Notes under the pieces: model-generated | What the model saw: only the letters and a program-made list of their open reading frames with translations | What the model was told of the DNA's origin: nothing | The model's database searches: none | Source of the DNA: an uncultured beta proteobacterium | Lineage (GTDB): Bacteria; Pseudomonadota; Gammaproteobacteria; Burkholderiales; Burkholderiaceae_C | Direction: 5' to 3' | NCBI GenBank assembly: GCA_903840825.1 | Contig: CAIMHL010000218.1 | Coordinates: forward strand, 1 to 6,276 | Length of the DNA: 6,276 nt | Part shown: positions 1 to 5,284 of the stretch, piece after piece | Layout of the letters: each line of letters begins with the position of its first letter | Numbering within the stretch: position 1 is the stretch's first letter | Translations under genes and position numbers: made by a program

Positions 1-690
1 CATGGCCTCATGCCCCAAGCGCACAAATTCATCAATATAAAACTGGTAATTGGTGAACAACACAAAGTTCTGGAAATGCTCTGGGTCCGTGCCGGTGTAA
101 AGACGCAAACGATGCAAGGAATAATCAACGCGTGGCGCGGTAAAGAGTGATAGCGGTTGCGCCTCACCAGGGCGCACCTGATAAGTGCCATTGGAAATGC
201 CGTCATCCATAGCCGCCAAATCAGGCAAATCAAACACATCACGCATCAACTGGCGCCGCTGCGCGTTCAGGCTGCCTTCTATATGGTCGTTCTCTGCGAA
301 AGAAAAGTGAATGGGAATAGGCTGGGTACTGGTACCCACCTCCAAGGCCACCTCATGGTTAGCCAGCAACAGCGTGAACTGCTCCAAATAGTAAGACGCA
401 TACAGATCAGGGCGGGTGAGCGTCGTCTCAAACCGGCCCGGACCTGCCACAAAGCCATAACTCAAACGCGAACTGTCCGATGAATTCAAGCGCGCCACTG
501 TGTGCGTCTGCACCCGGACAAACGGATAGAACGCCCGAACGTGACCAGCCAAGTCGTCCCCAGCCACGAAACGCTTCATGGCCTCGCGCAAATGCTGAAT
601 ACTGCTGTCGTAAATCTCGCGCGCCTTGGCCAGCGCAGCCGCTGGGTCGGTGTATTGCGAGGGGGCTATGAAAAAAGGTAAGTTGGGCAT
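1..690 (-). CDS. amn: AMP nucleosidase, N-terminal part (runs off the left edge)
   Basis: AMP nucleosidase hydrolyses AMP to adenine and ribose 5-phosphate in the cytoplasm, in purine salvage and control of the adenylate pool. I translated the minus strand by hand: the frame is open from 690 to base 1, giving 230 codons of a protein usually just under 500 residues. It begins MPNLPFFIAPSQYTDPAAAL and contains stretches typical of the family's N-terminal regulatory domain: FVAGDDLAGHVRAFYPFVRV, SSRLSYGFVAGPGRFETT, FAENDHIEGSLNAQRR and TNYQFYIDEFVRLGHEAM. The catalytic phosphorylase-like domain lies outside the window. I chose the ATG at 690-688 because GGAA sits nine bases upstream and the family usually begins close to the FFIAP segment. 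An in-frame ATG at 714-712 would add eight residues (MRPWNNKP) but has no ribosome-binding site. The gene is divergent from the flavin oxidoreductase at 887. Family assignment is very secure; only the start is open. Confidence 0.95.
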   Translation of the reverse strand, partial: MPNLPFFIAPSQYTDPAAALAKAREIYDSSIQHLREAMKRFVAGDDLAGHVRAFYPFVRVQTHTVARLNSSDSSRLSYGFVAGPGRFETTLTRPDLYASYYLEQFTLLLANHEVALEVGTSTQPIPIHFSFAENDHIEGSLNAQRRQLMRDVFDLPDLAAMDDGISNGTYQVRPGEAQPLSLFTAPRVDYSLHRLRLYTGTDPEHFQNFVLFTNYQFYIDEFVRLGHEAM

Positions 691-719
691 TGGCTTATTG
701 TTCCACGGTCTCATGACAA

Positions 720-748
720 TTACCAACGGCTGGCTTCAAGCCCGACAA
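720..748 (-). promoter_or_regulatory. Possible sigma70-type promoter for amn
   Basis: Read on the minus strand, TTGTCG (748-743) and TGGTAA (725-720) are separated by exactly 17 bases. The -35 is fair and the -10 is poor. Transcription would begin near 712, downstream of the first in-frame ATG (714), which would leave the 690 start as the only usable one. This is weak pattern matching with no support beyond spacing and position. Confidence 0.25.
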
Positions 749-815
749 CCCCTATTCAGCGTTGACGCCAACAAGACAGTGAGCGGGCGGGATACAAGGC
801 ACCATACTGCATGAC

Positions 816-843
816 CTGGCAGGGACTCCTGAGCCCCTGCCAG
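816..843. repeat. Perfect 9-bp inverted repeat in the amn/oxidoreductase divergent region
   Basis: CTGGCAGGG at 816-824 is exactly mirrored by CCCTGCCAG at 835-843 across a 10-base spacer. No T run follows on either strand, so it does not look like an intrinsic terminator. It lies 44 bases before the oxidoreductase start and about 125 bases upstream of amn, where either an operator or a 5'-leader hairpin is possible. A smaller dyad, CGGCA-TC-TGCCG, sits just after it at 848-859. No regulator family can be assigned from the sequence. Confidence 0.5.
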
Positions 844-886
844 CCCTCGGCATCTGCCGGGCCTGAAGAACCATTCACCACCCACC

Positions 887-1822
887 ATGAACCGCGTACT
901 CAATCACACCGGCGCCAAATACCCCATTCTCCAAGCACCAATGGGCTGGATTGCACGCACTGCGCTGGCCAGCGCCGTATCCCGCGCCGGGGGACTGGGC
1001 ATTATTGAAACCTCCTCGGGCGAAACCGCCAACTGCCAGGCAGAGATCACCCAAATGAGCGCACTGGGACTCCCCTTTGGCGTCAACCTGCCGATTCGCT
1101 TTTTGAAGGACGACGCCATGTTGCGCTTCGTTTGCGCTTCGGGGGTCAAGTTTGTCACCACCTCGGCCGGCAGTCCGGCCAAGTTCATCGCACCCTTGAA
1201 AGACGCCGGCATCGTGGTCTACCACGCGGTGCCCACGGTCGATGCAGCGCTGAAGTGCGTGGATGCCGGCATTGACGGCCTGGTGGTCGAAGGTGCCGAA
1301 GGCGGTGGGTTCAAAAATCCGGAAGAAGTTTCCACTTTGGTGCTGCTGCAGGCTATCCGCGCAAGGACCGATGTGCCCCTGATTGCAGCGGGTGGTATTT
1401 GTGACGGACGGGGCATGGCGGCGGCCTTTGCCTTAGGCGCTGAAGGCGTGCAGATGGGCACCCGGTTTGTCAGCTGCCTTGAAAGCCCGGTGCACGCCAA
1501 CTACAAAAACGCCATCGTTCAAGCCAAGGAAACGGGCACGCTGATGCTCAACAAAAAGGCCACACCCTGCATCCGGTCCCTGAAGTCCGACCGGACACAA
1601 GCCCTCTATGAGGCCGGCGTGATGCCCCTAGATGCGCTCTCGGGCATCTTGCAGGTCTACTTTGGCGGTGACATGGAAGCCGCCCCGGCCCTGGCTGGGC
1701 AGACTGTGGGCCTGATCGACGCCGTCAAATCGGCCCAGCAAATCATTGACGAAACAGTAGCCGAGTTTTTTGCCATTACCGACCGCTTGGGCGCGTTGGC
1801 CCAGCACCGTCACTTTGGATAA
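887..1822 (+). CDS. FMN-dependent oxidoreductase of the nitronate monooxygenase / 2-nitropropane dioxygenase family
   Basis: The 311-residue protein is a TIM-barrel flavoprotein of the family that includes nitronate monooxygenase (alkyl nitronate plus O2 to carbonyl compound and nitrite) and FabK enoyl-ACP reductase. Family marks in order are PILQAPMG (13-20) and SRAGGLGIIE (32-41) at the N-terminus, GAEGGGF (136-142), the FMN-phosphate-binding stretch AAGGICDGRG (167-176), and GVQMGTRF (187-194). Length is close to the usual 310-360. In characterised members the segment matching GAEGGGF reads like GxEAGGH, with the catalytic base His; here that place is F142, so monooxygenase chemistry should not be assumed. 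The start gives the expected N-terminus, but no strong Shine-Dalgarno lies close by (GAAGAA ends 16 bases upstream). It is followed by a hairpin and then gshA on the same strand. The family is secure; the substrate is unknown. A housekeeping or detoxification oxidoreductase is plausible. Confidence 0.88.
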   Translation: MNRVLNHTGAKYPILQAPMGWIARTALASAVSRAGGLGIIETSSGETANCQAEITQMSALGLPFGVNLPIRFLKDDAMLRFVCASGVKFVTTSAGSPAKFIAPLKDAGIVVYHAVPTVDAALKCVDAGIDGLVVEGAEGGGFKNPEEVSTLVLLQAIRARTDVPLIAAGGICDGRGMAAAFALGAEGVQMGTRFVSCLESPVHANYKNAIVQAKETGTLMLNKKATPCIRSLKSDRTQALYEAGVMPLDALSGILQVYFGGDMEAAPALAGQTVGLIDAVKSAQQIIDETVAEFFAITDRLGALAQHRHFG

Positions 1823-1831
1823 TTAACCGAG

Positions 1832-1849
1832 CTGGCGCGGCAGCGCCAG
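1832..1849 (+). repeat. GC-rich hairpin between the oxidoreductase gene and gshA
   Basis: CTGGCGC (1832-1838) and GCGCCAG (1843-1849) form a perfect 7-bp stem with the tetraloop GGCA, ten bases after the oxidoreductase stop codon. There is no T run downstream, so it is either a poor terminator or a transcript-3'-end stabilising stem. The remaining 87 bases to gshA hold only weak promoter-like sequence (CATACT at 1901-1906, TATTAA at 1918-1923, neither with a good -35). Confidence 0.45.
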
Positions 1850-1936
1850 GCACGGACCCCATCGCACACCCCACTAGGGTCGTCTGTGCAAGAAAACTGC
1901 CATACTGCCAGCCCTTGTATTAAGAAGTAAGCGTTC

Positions 1937-3499
1937 ATGTTGAAATTCACGTGTTGTGATGCGGTCAGGCAGTTTTCCAATAGTGGGCAAGCGCAGGTTT
2001 TGCGCGGCATCACCCGAGGTTACGAGCGGGAATGCCTGCGGGTTGATACCAACGGCCTATTGCCCACCACCGCCCACCCTCACGCCCTGGGCTCCAAGCT
2101 GACCCACCCCTGGATCACCACCGACTACGCCGAAGCGCTGCTGGAATTCATCACCCCACCCTCGCAAGACCCCGAATTTCCGCTGGCCTTTTTGCGCGAC
2201 ATCCACCGATACAGCGCACAACAACTGGGCAGTGAACTGATGTGGGCCGGCTCCATGCCCTGCGTTCTGGGCGACGACAAAGACATCGCCATTGCCGACT
2301 ACGGCCGCTCCCACGCCGCCCGCTTCAAAACCGTGTACCGCGAAGGTCTGGGCTTGCGCTACGGCCGCAAGATGCAAACGATTGCCGGCGCGCACTACAA
2401 CTGGTCTCTGCCCAATGAATTTTGGACCACCCTCAAAGACTGTTGCGCCAGCGCCGGCAGCGATCAGGACTTTGTCAGCGACCGCTACTTCGGCTTAATT
2501 CGCAACTTTTTACGCTTTGGCTGGCTCATCCCTTACCTGTTTGGTGCGTCACCGGCGGTAGAAGAATCGTTTTTGCAGGGCCGCAAGTCAGACCTCTTGG
2601 AACTGGCCCCCGGCACCCTGTACGGCCCGCACGCCACCAGTTTGCGCATGAGCGACCTGGGCTACCAAAACCGAGCGCAGGCGCAACTGCACGTCAGCTT
2701 CAACTCGCTGGCCGAATACACCCAAGCTTTAGAGGCCGCCATTCGTACGCCCGACCCGTATTACGAAGAAATTGGCGTGCGAGATGGCGACCACTGGAAA
2801 CAACTCAACGCCAACCTGTTGCAAATAGAGAATGAGTTTTACGCGGGCATTCGCCCTAAACGCATCGGCCTTCAAGGCGAACGCCCGGCCCAGGCGCTGA
2901 ATAAATACGGCGTTGAATACGTCGAAGTGCGTCTTTTTGACCTCAACCCCTTGGTAGACATTGGCATCACCCCAGACCAAGGCATCTTTGCCGATGTGTT
3001 GCTGCTGATGTGCCTGTTTCGCGAAAGCCCGCCCATCACCGCGCGCGAGCAAAGCGAAAACGACGAGAACAAAAACCGCGTGGTCAACCGGGGGCGTCAA
3101 CCCGACTTGCACCTGCTGGCCCATAACCGGGAACTGCCGTTTCGACCGCTTGCCCACGAACTGTTTGACGACATGCAGCCTTTTGCCGAGATGCTGGATG
3201 CCGCCTACGGAGGTGACCGCTACAGCACCACGATGCAAAATTTGCGTACCCGAATTGACCACCCGGACACCACGCCGTCGGCGCAAGTGCTTAGGGAAAT
3301 GCGCGAACAAGGCGGCCTCTCCAATTACGCACTAAACCTAGCCAAGCAACACACCGCCGGTCTGCACGCGCAAGCGCTGGACGCAGCCACCGTGGCGCGT
3401 TTCTCGGCCAGCATTGAAGCGTCTTGGCAAAAGCAGGCGCAGCTTGAAGCCCAGGATCAAGGCAGCTTTGAAGACTTTGTGGCACGCTATTACGCCTAA
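1937..3499 (+). CDS. gshA: Glutamate-cysteine ligase (gamma-glutamylcysteine synthetase), E. coli type
   Basis: GshA joins L-glutamate and L-cysteine with ATP to give gamma-glutamylcysteine, the first and usually rate-limiting step of glutathione synthesis in the cytoplasm. The 520-residue product matches the E. coli enzyme (518 residues) along its length: RGITRGYERECLRV (23-36), WITTDYAEALLEFITP (59-74), the SMPC segment (106-109), YREGLGLRYG (134-143), GAHYNWSLP (151-159), RFGWLIPYLFGASPA (193-207), ATSLRMSDLGY (233-243), LQIENEFYAGIRPKR (295-309) and EYVEVRLFDLNP (327-338). The acidic residues in the N-terminal ERE, DYAEALLEF and LQIENE segments correspond to the family's metal and substrate site. 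The ATG at 1937 is preceded only by a weak purine-rich stretch (AAGAAGTAAG, 1922-1931). The gene appears to be its own unit, with hairpins on both sides. No glutathione synthetase gene lies in the window. Nothing is broken or missing. Confidence 0.96.
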   Translation: MLKFTCCDAVRQFSNSGQAQVLRGITRGYERECLRVDTNGLLPTTAHPHALGSKLTHPWITTDYAEALLEFITPPSQDPEFPLAFLRDIHRYSAQQLGSELMWAGSMPCVLGDDKDIAIADYGRSHAARFKTVYREGLGLRYGRKMQTIAGAHYNWSLPNEFWTTLKDCCASAGSDQDFVSDRYFGLIRNFLRFGWLIPYLFGASPAVEESFLQGRKSDLLELAPGTLYGPHATSLRMSDLGYQNRAQAQLHVSFNSLAEYTQALEAAIRTPDPYYEEIGVRDGDHWKQLNANLLQIENEFYAGIRPKRIGLQGERPAQALNKYGVEYVEVRLFDLNPLVDIGITPDQGIFADVLLLMCLFRESPPITAREQSENDENKNRVVNRGRQPDLHLLAHNRELPFRPLAHELFDDMQPFAEMLDAAYGGDRYSTTMQNLRTRIDHPDTTPSAQVLREMREQGGLSNYALNLAKQHTAGLHAQALDAATVARFSASIEASWQKQAQLEAQDQGSFEDFVARYYA

Positions 3500-3510
3500 T
3501 ATTTAAATAA

Positions 3511-3562
3511 AATAGGCCCAAAATCCAATTTGGGCTTGCTTGGATAGCTACTATATGAATAG
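3511..3562. repeat. Possible copy of a Comamonadaceae-type dispersed intergenic element
   Basis: The stretch combines the GCCCAAA/TTTGGGC hairpin with GGATAGCTACTATATGAATAGC, an imperfect dyad ending in GCTA/TAGC. It resembles short intergenic elements containing GATAGCTA and AATAGC that I remember from Rhodoferax, Polaromonas and Acidovorax genomes. There is only one copy in the window, so repetitiveness cannot be shown here; the call rests on memory of the pattern. Confidence 0.3.
3514..3537 (+). terminator. Terminator-like hairpin after gshA
   Basis: GCCCAAA (3516-3522) pairs with TTTGGGC (3529-3535) over a six-base loop, and a G-T and an A-T pair extend the stem to 3514-3537. It begins 14 bases after the gshA stop and follows an A/T-rich stretch, but the T run behind it is very short (TT then GCTTGG), so termination would be inefficient. 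It may belong to a dispersed intergenic element (see the next entry). Confidence 0.5.
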
Positions 3563-3582
3563 CACTCCAAGTATCGGCACTC

Positions 3583-3602
3583 GCTGGCTTAACCAAGCCA
3601 GC
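3583..3602. repeat. Perfect 8-bp stem-loop in the gshA/ompW-like intergenic region
   Basis: GCTGGCTT (3583-3590) and AAGCCAGC (3595-3602) enclose the loop AACC. The stem is perfect, but the next bases (AATGCGTAAATCC) contain no T run on the plus strand, and on the minus strand the stem is followed by GAGTGCC. It could be a 3'-end stabilising or Rho-associated structure for gshA, or a leader element for the downstream gene if transcription starts this far upstream. The 268-base region 3500-3767 carries no credible gene. Confidence 0.45.
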
Positions 3603-3680
3603 AATGCGTAAATCCTCCTCAAATCGACGTTGTTATTGACCCATCGCAACCTTGACCCCCCATAAAAATATGAACTGCCC

Positions 3681-3716
3681 TTGAATTGATTACGGGCAAA
3701 TTGAATTCAGTTCAAT
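3681..3716. promoter_or_regulatory. Direct and inverted repeats upstream of the OmpW-like gene
   Basis: TTGAATT occurs at 3681-3687 and again at 3701-3707, exactly 20 bp apart, roughly two helical turns. The second copy is part of a perfect dyad, ATTGAA (3700-3705) and TTCAAT (3711-3716) with a 5-base centre. Between them TTGAT-TACG-GGCAA (3686-3699) loosely resembles an FNR/CRP-type box, whose consensus is TTGAT-N4-ATCAA; only the left half fits well. The position, about 50-85 bases before the start codon, suits an activator or repressor site. Confidence 0.35.
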
Positions 3717-3733
3717 CGACGTCCAATCAGTAT

Positions 3734-3747
3734 TAGGGATTTCCCTA
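3734..3747. promoter_or_regulatory. TAGGGA-TT-TCCCTA dyad overlapping a putative -10 of the OmpW-like gene
   Basis: A perfect 6-bp inverted repeat, TAGGGA (3734-3739) and TCCCTA (3742-3747), sits 20 bases before the start codon. It overlaps TATTAG (3731-3736), the best -10-like hexamer in the region, which has only a poor -35 (TTCAGT, 3707-3712, 18-base spacer). If this is the promoter, a protein bound to the dyad would compete with RNA polymerase; otherwise it is a small leader stem just ahead of the ribosome-binding site. The symmetry suits a dimeric regulator; which one is unknown. Confidence 0.4.
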
Positions 3748-3756
3748 GCATTCACT

Positions 3757-3762
3757 GAAAGG
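3757..3762 (+). promoter_or_regulatory. Ribosome-binding site of the OmpW-like gene
   Basis: GAAAGG lies five bases before the ATG at 3768. It is the clearest Shine-Dalgarno in the first two thirds of the window and fixes the start directly ahead of a good signal peptide. Confidence 0.7.
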
Positions 3763-3767
3763 CAACC

Positions 3768-4370
3768 ATGAAGAAAAAAGCTCTCACCGCCATCGTCTTG
3801 GCCTCTACCTTGTTGGCAGGCAACGCATTCGCCCAAGCCACGGAAGGTTCCTGGATGGTTCGCGTTCGCGCCGTCAACCTCACCAGCGCCAACACCGACA
3901 ACACAGGCTTGGGCTTGAGCGTCAACAACAAGACTTTCCCCGAGTTGGATGTCAGCTACTTCATCAACAAAAACGTTGCTGTCGAATTGATCCTGACAGT
4001 ACCGCAAGAGCACACCGTGAACTCCACCGTGGTGGGCAGCGACATTGGCACCCTCTCCCAGCTGCCCCCCACTTTGCTGGTGCAGTACCACTTTGACGCC
4101 CCTGGCTTCAAACCTTACGTGGGCGCCGGCATCAACTACACCAAATTCAGCTCAGTCAACCTGACGGTGCCAGGTGCCGACATTGACCGCGACAGCTTTG
4201 GCGCGGCGGTACAAGTTGGGGTGGACATTCCTTTGTCGGGCAATATGGTCCTGAACTTTGACCTGAAGAAAGTCTATATCGGCACCGATGTCAGCCTCAA
4301 TGGGGCCAACCTTGGCTCCTTCAAAGTTGACCCTGTGCTGTTTGGTATGGGCGTGGGCTGGCGCTTCTAA
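3768..4370 (+). CDS. OmpW-family outer-membrane beta-barrel protein
   Basis: The 200-residue product has a classic Sec signal peptide: KKK at 2-4, a hydrophobic core ALTAIVLASTLLAG, and a signal-peptidase I site AFA|Q after residue 22. The mature protein matches the OmpW family, an eight-stranded barrel with a narrow hydrophobic channel: GSWMVRVRAVNL for the first strand, FPELDVSYFINKNVAVEL (57-74), LPPTLLVQYHF (99-109), FKPYVGAGINYTKF (114-127), the SFGAAVQVGVDIPL strand (143-156) and DPVLFGMGVGWRF, ending in the C-terminal Phe used by the BAM assembly machinery. Length is close to E. coli OmpW (212 with signal). Family members are implicated in passage of small hydrophobic compounds and respond to redox, osmotic or oxygen state in several bacteria; the specific role here is unknown. 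The gene stands alone, with a repeat-rich upstream region and a strong terminator behind it. Confidence 0.92.
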   Translation: MKKKALTAIVLASTLLAGNAFAQATEGSWMVRVRAVNLTSANTDNTGLGLSVNNKTFPELDVSYFINKNVAVELILTVPQEHTVNSTVVGSDIGTLSQLPPTLLVQYHFDAPGFKPYVGAGINYTKFSSVNLTVPGADIDRDSFGAAVQVGVDIPLSGNMVLNFDLKKVYIGTDVSLNGANLGSFKVDPVLFGMGVGWRF

Positions 4371-4373
4371 GTC

Positions 4374-4385
4374 CAGCAATTGCTG
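4374..4385. repeat. Perfect 12-bp palindrome after the OmpW-like gene
   Basis: CAGCAATTGCTG reads identically on both strands and begins three bases after the stop codon. It directly abuts the long hairpin that starts at 4386. It may be a protein-binding site or a component of the 3' structure; with no spacer it is a poor hairpin by itself. Confidence 0.4.
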
Positions 4386-4415
4386 CTACAAAGGCGAACC
4401 GAGCCGCCTTTGTAG
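4386..4415. repeat. Perfect 11-bp stem-loop upstream of the terminator
   Basis: CTACAAAGGCG (4386-4396) and CGCCTTTGTAG (4405-4415) form the longest perfect stem in the window, with an 8-base loop. No T run follows, so it is not itself an intrinsic terminator. Located between the stop codon and the real terminator, it would form a stable stem in the 3' untranslated region of the OmpW-like mRNA and probably slows 3'-to-5' decay or masks a site. Confidence 0.6.
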
Positions 4416-4425
4416 ATGCCCAGCA

Positions 4426-4458
4426 CCACGCAACGTCGAAACTGCGTGGCTTTTTTTT
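4426..4458 (+). terminator. Rho-independent terminator of the OmpW-like gene
   Basis: CCACGCA (4426-4432) pairs with TGCGTGG (4443-4449) across a 10-base loop, followed by C and eight consecutive T residues (4451-4458). Stem plus T run is a textbook intrinsic terminator on the plus strand. It isolates the OmpW-like gene from the downstream pair, so that operon must have its own promoter between about 4459 and 4537. Confidence 0.88.
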
Positions 4459-4501
4459 GCCTAAAACCCACGACCTCAGTGCACAGCATCCAAGGCTGGC
4501 A

Positions 4502-4528
4502 GCGACAGGCACCACAACTCGCTAGACT
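4502..4528 (+). promoter_or_regulatory. Candidate promoter for the FFLEELY/hydrolase operon
   Basis: Because a strong terminator ends at 4458, a promoter is expected in the 79 bases before 4538. The best -10-like hexamer is TAGACT (4523-4528), with GCGACA (4502-4507) 15 bases upstream as a poor, closely spaced -35. Transcription would begin only a few bases before the start codon, implying a leaderless or nearly leaderless message, consistent with the absence of a ribosome-binding site there. Confidence 0.3.
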
Positions 4529-4537
4529 GCTTGACCT

Positions 4538-5275
4538 ATGGACTCAAGCACTCGCATTCGTGACGCCATCATTCAAGTGGCCCAACTCCGGGCAGCGGCG
4601 GGCACACACCCAGAACTGGCCCAAGCGGTCAGCGCCATCAAACGTTTTCAGGCCCAGCGCTTTGCAGGCACTTACCGGGACTTGTTGCAAAAAGAAGCGT
4701 ACACCCAAGCCGTTCGTTTCTTCCTGGACGAGTTGTACAGCGAAAAAAACTACGCCCGACGGGATGACCAGTTTGCCCGCATCGCCAACGCACTGGAACG
4801 GCTCTTCCCCAAGCCGGTGGTGCAAACCGCCGAGTCATTGGCACAACTGCACCTGCTCACGGAAACACTTGATTTGGCCATGGCCGAGCACTGGCGCGCC
4901 AACCCGCAACACAACGACGTGGCGCGCTACATCAACGCTTGGCGAACTGTTGGCCTGCGCCACCAGCGCAACACCCAGCTGGCGCAAGTGCTGGCTTTGG
5001 GCCGCGAACTCGACCACCTCACCCGCACCCCCGGCCTGCGGCTGATGCTCAAAATGATGCGTGGCCCCGCCAACCTAGCCGGACTGGGTGACTTGCAACG
5101 CTTTCTCGAAGCTGGCTTTGACACCTTTGCCACCATGGGCCGCCAAACTGGTGCCACGGCCTATTTTCTCGACACCGTAGCGACACGCGAAACCTCCACA
5201 TTCGAGCTGCTGTTTGACGCCGATTTTGTCGCCTGCGAGACGCAGCTCAGCGCAACAGTTATCGCACTGCGCTAA
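4538..5275 (+). CDS. Uncharacterised FFLEELY-motif family protein
   Basis: A 245-residue, mostly helical, soluble protein with no signal peptide or membrane segment. The motif FFLDELY at 61-67 is the hallmark of a proteobacterial family named for the variant FFLEELY; its function is unknown to me. Around it the sequence runs FAGTYRDLLQKEAYTQAVRF before the motif and YARRDDQFARIANALERLFP after it, then a leucine-rich helical stretch (about 95-165), a basic LRLMLKMMRGPANLAGLGDLQRFLEAGFDTFATM segment (168-200), and an acidic tail (FELLFDADF). The conserved D/E, R and Y residues around the motif could form a binding site, but none matches a known catalytic signature. The start has no Shine-Dalgarno, and no better in-frame start lies upstream. 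Nine bases separate its stop from the next gene, whose ribosome-binding site overlaps the stop, so the two are surely co-transcribed and possibly translationally coupled. Confidence 0.85.
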   Translation: MDSSTRIRDAIIQVAQLRAAAGTHPELAQAVSAIKRFQAQRFAGTYRDLLQKEAYTQAVRFFLDELYSEKNYARRDDQFARIANALERLFPKPVVQTAESLAQLHLLTETLDLAMAEHWRANPQHNDVARYINAWRTVGLRHQRNTQLAQVLALGRELDHLTRTPGLRLMLKMMRGPANLAGLGDLQRFLEAGFDTFATMGRQTGATAYFLDTVATRETSTFELLFDADFVACETQLSATVIALR

Positions 5276-5280
5276 GGTGG
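5274..5280 (+). promoter_or_regulatory. Ribosome-binding site overlapping the upstream stop codon
   Basis: AAGGTGG begins within the TAA stop of the FFLEELY gene and ends four bases before the ATG at 5285. Ribosomes ending on the first gene would cover this site, which supports coupling of the two genes and the chosen start of the hydrolase. Confidence 0.7.
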
Positions 5281-5284
5281 CCCC

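Noticed and set aside
157..483. 108-residue plus-strand open frame near the left end
   Set aside because: The minus strand here encodes the conserved amn N-terminal domain without interruption; the plus frame is its shadow and shows no family features.
811..1008. 65-residue frame starting ahead of the oxidoreductase
   Set aside because: It is out of frame with the oxidoreductase, starts inside the inverted repeat, and has no ribosome-binding site or recognisable sequence.
2729..3310. 193-residue open frame antisense to gshA
   Set aside because: It lies fully inside the conserved gshA coding sequence, has no recognisable family or ribosome-binding site, and long antisense frames are common in GC-rich genes.
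3613..3620. TCCTCCTC, which on the minus strand is a strong Shine-Dalgarno-like GAGGAGGA
   Set aside because: On the minus strand no ATG, GTG or TTG start lies at a proper distance with a supported reading frame; the downstream frame runs back over gshA as a shadow.
4416..5045. 209-residue plus-strand open frame overlapping the FFLEELY gene in another frame
   Set aside because: It begins inside the 3' structures of the previous gene, crosses the intrinsic terminator, and its product is low-complexity Pro/Ser/Thr/Trp-rich. The overlapping 245-residue frame matches a known family.
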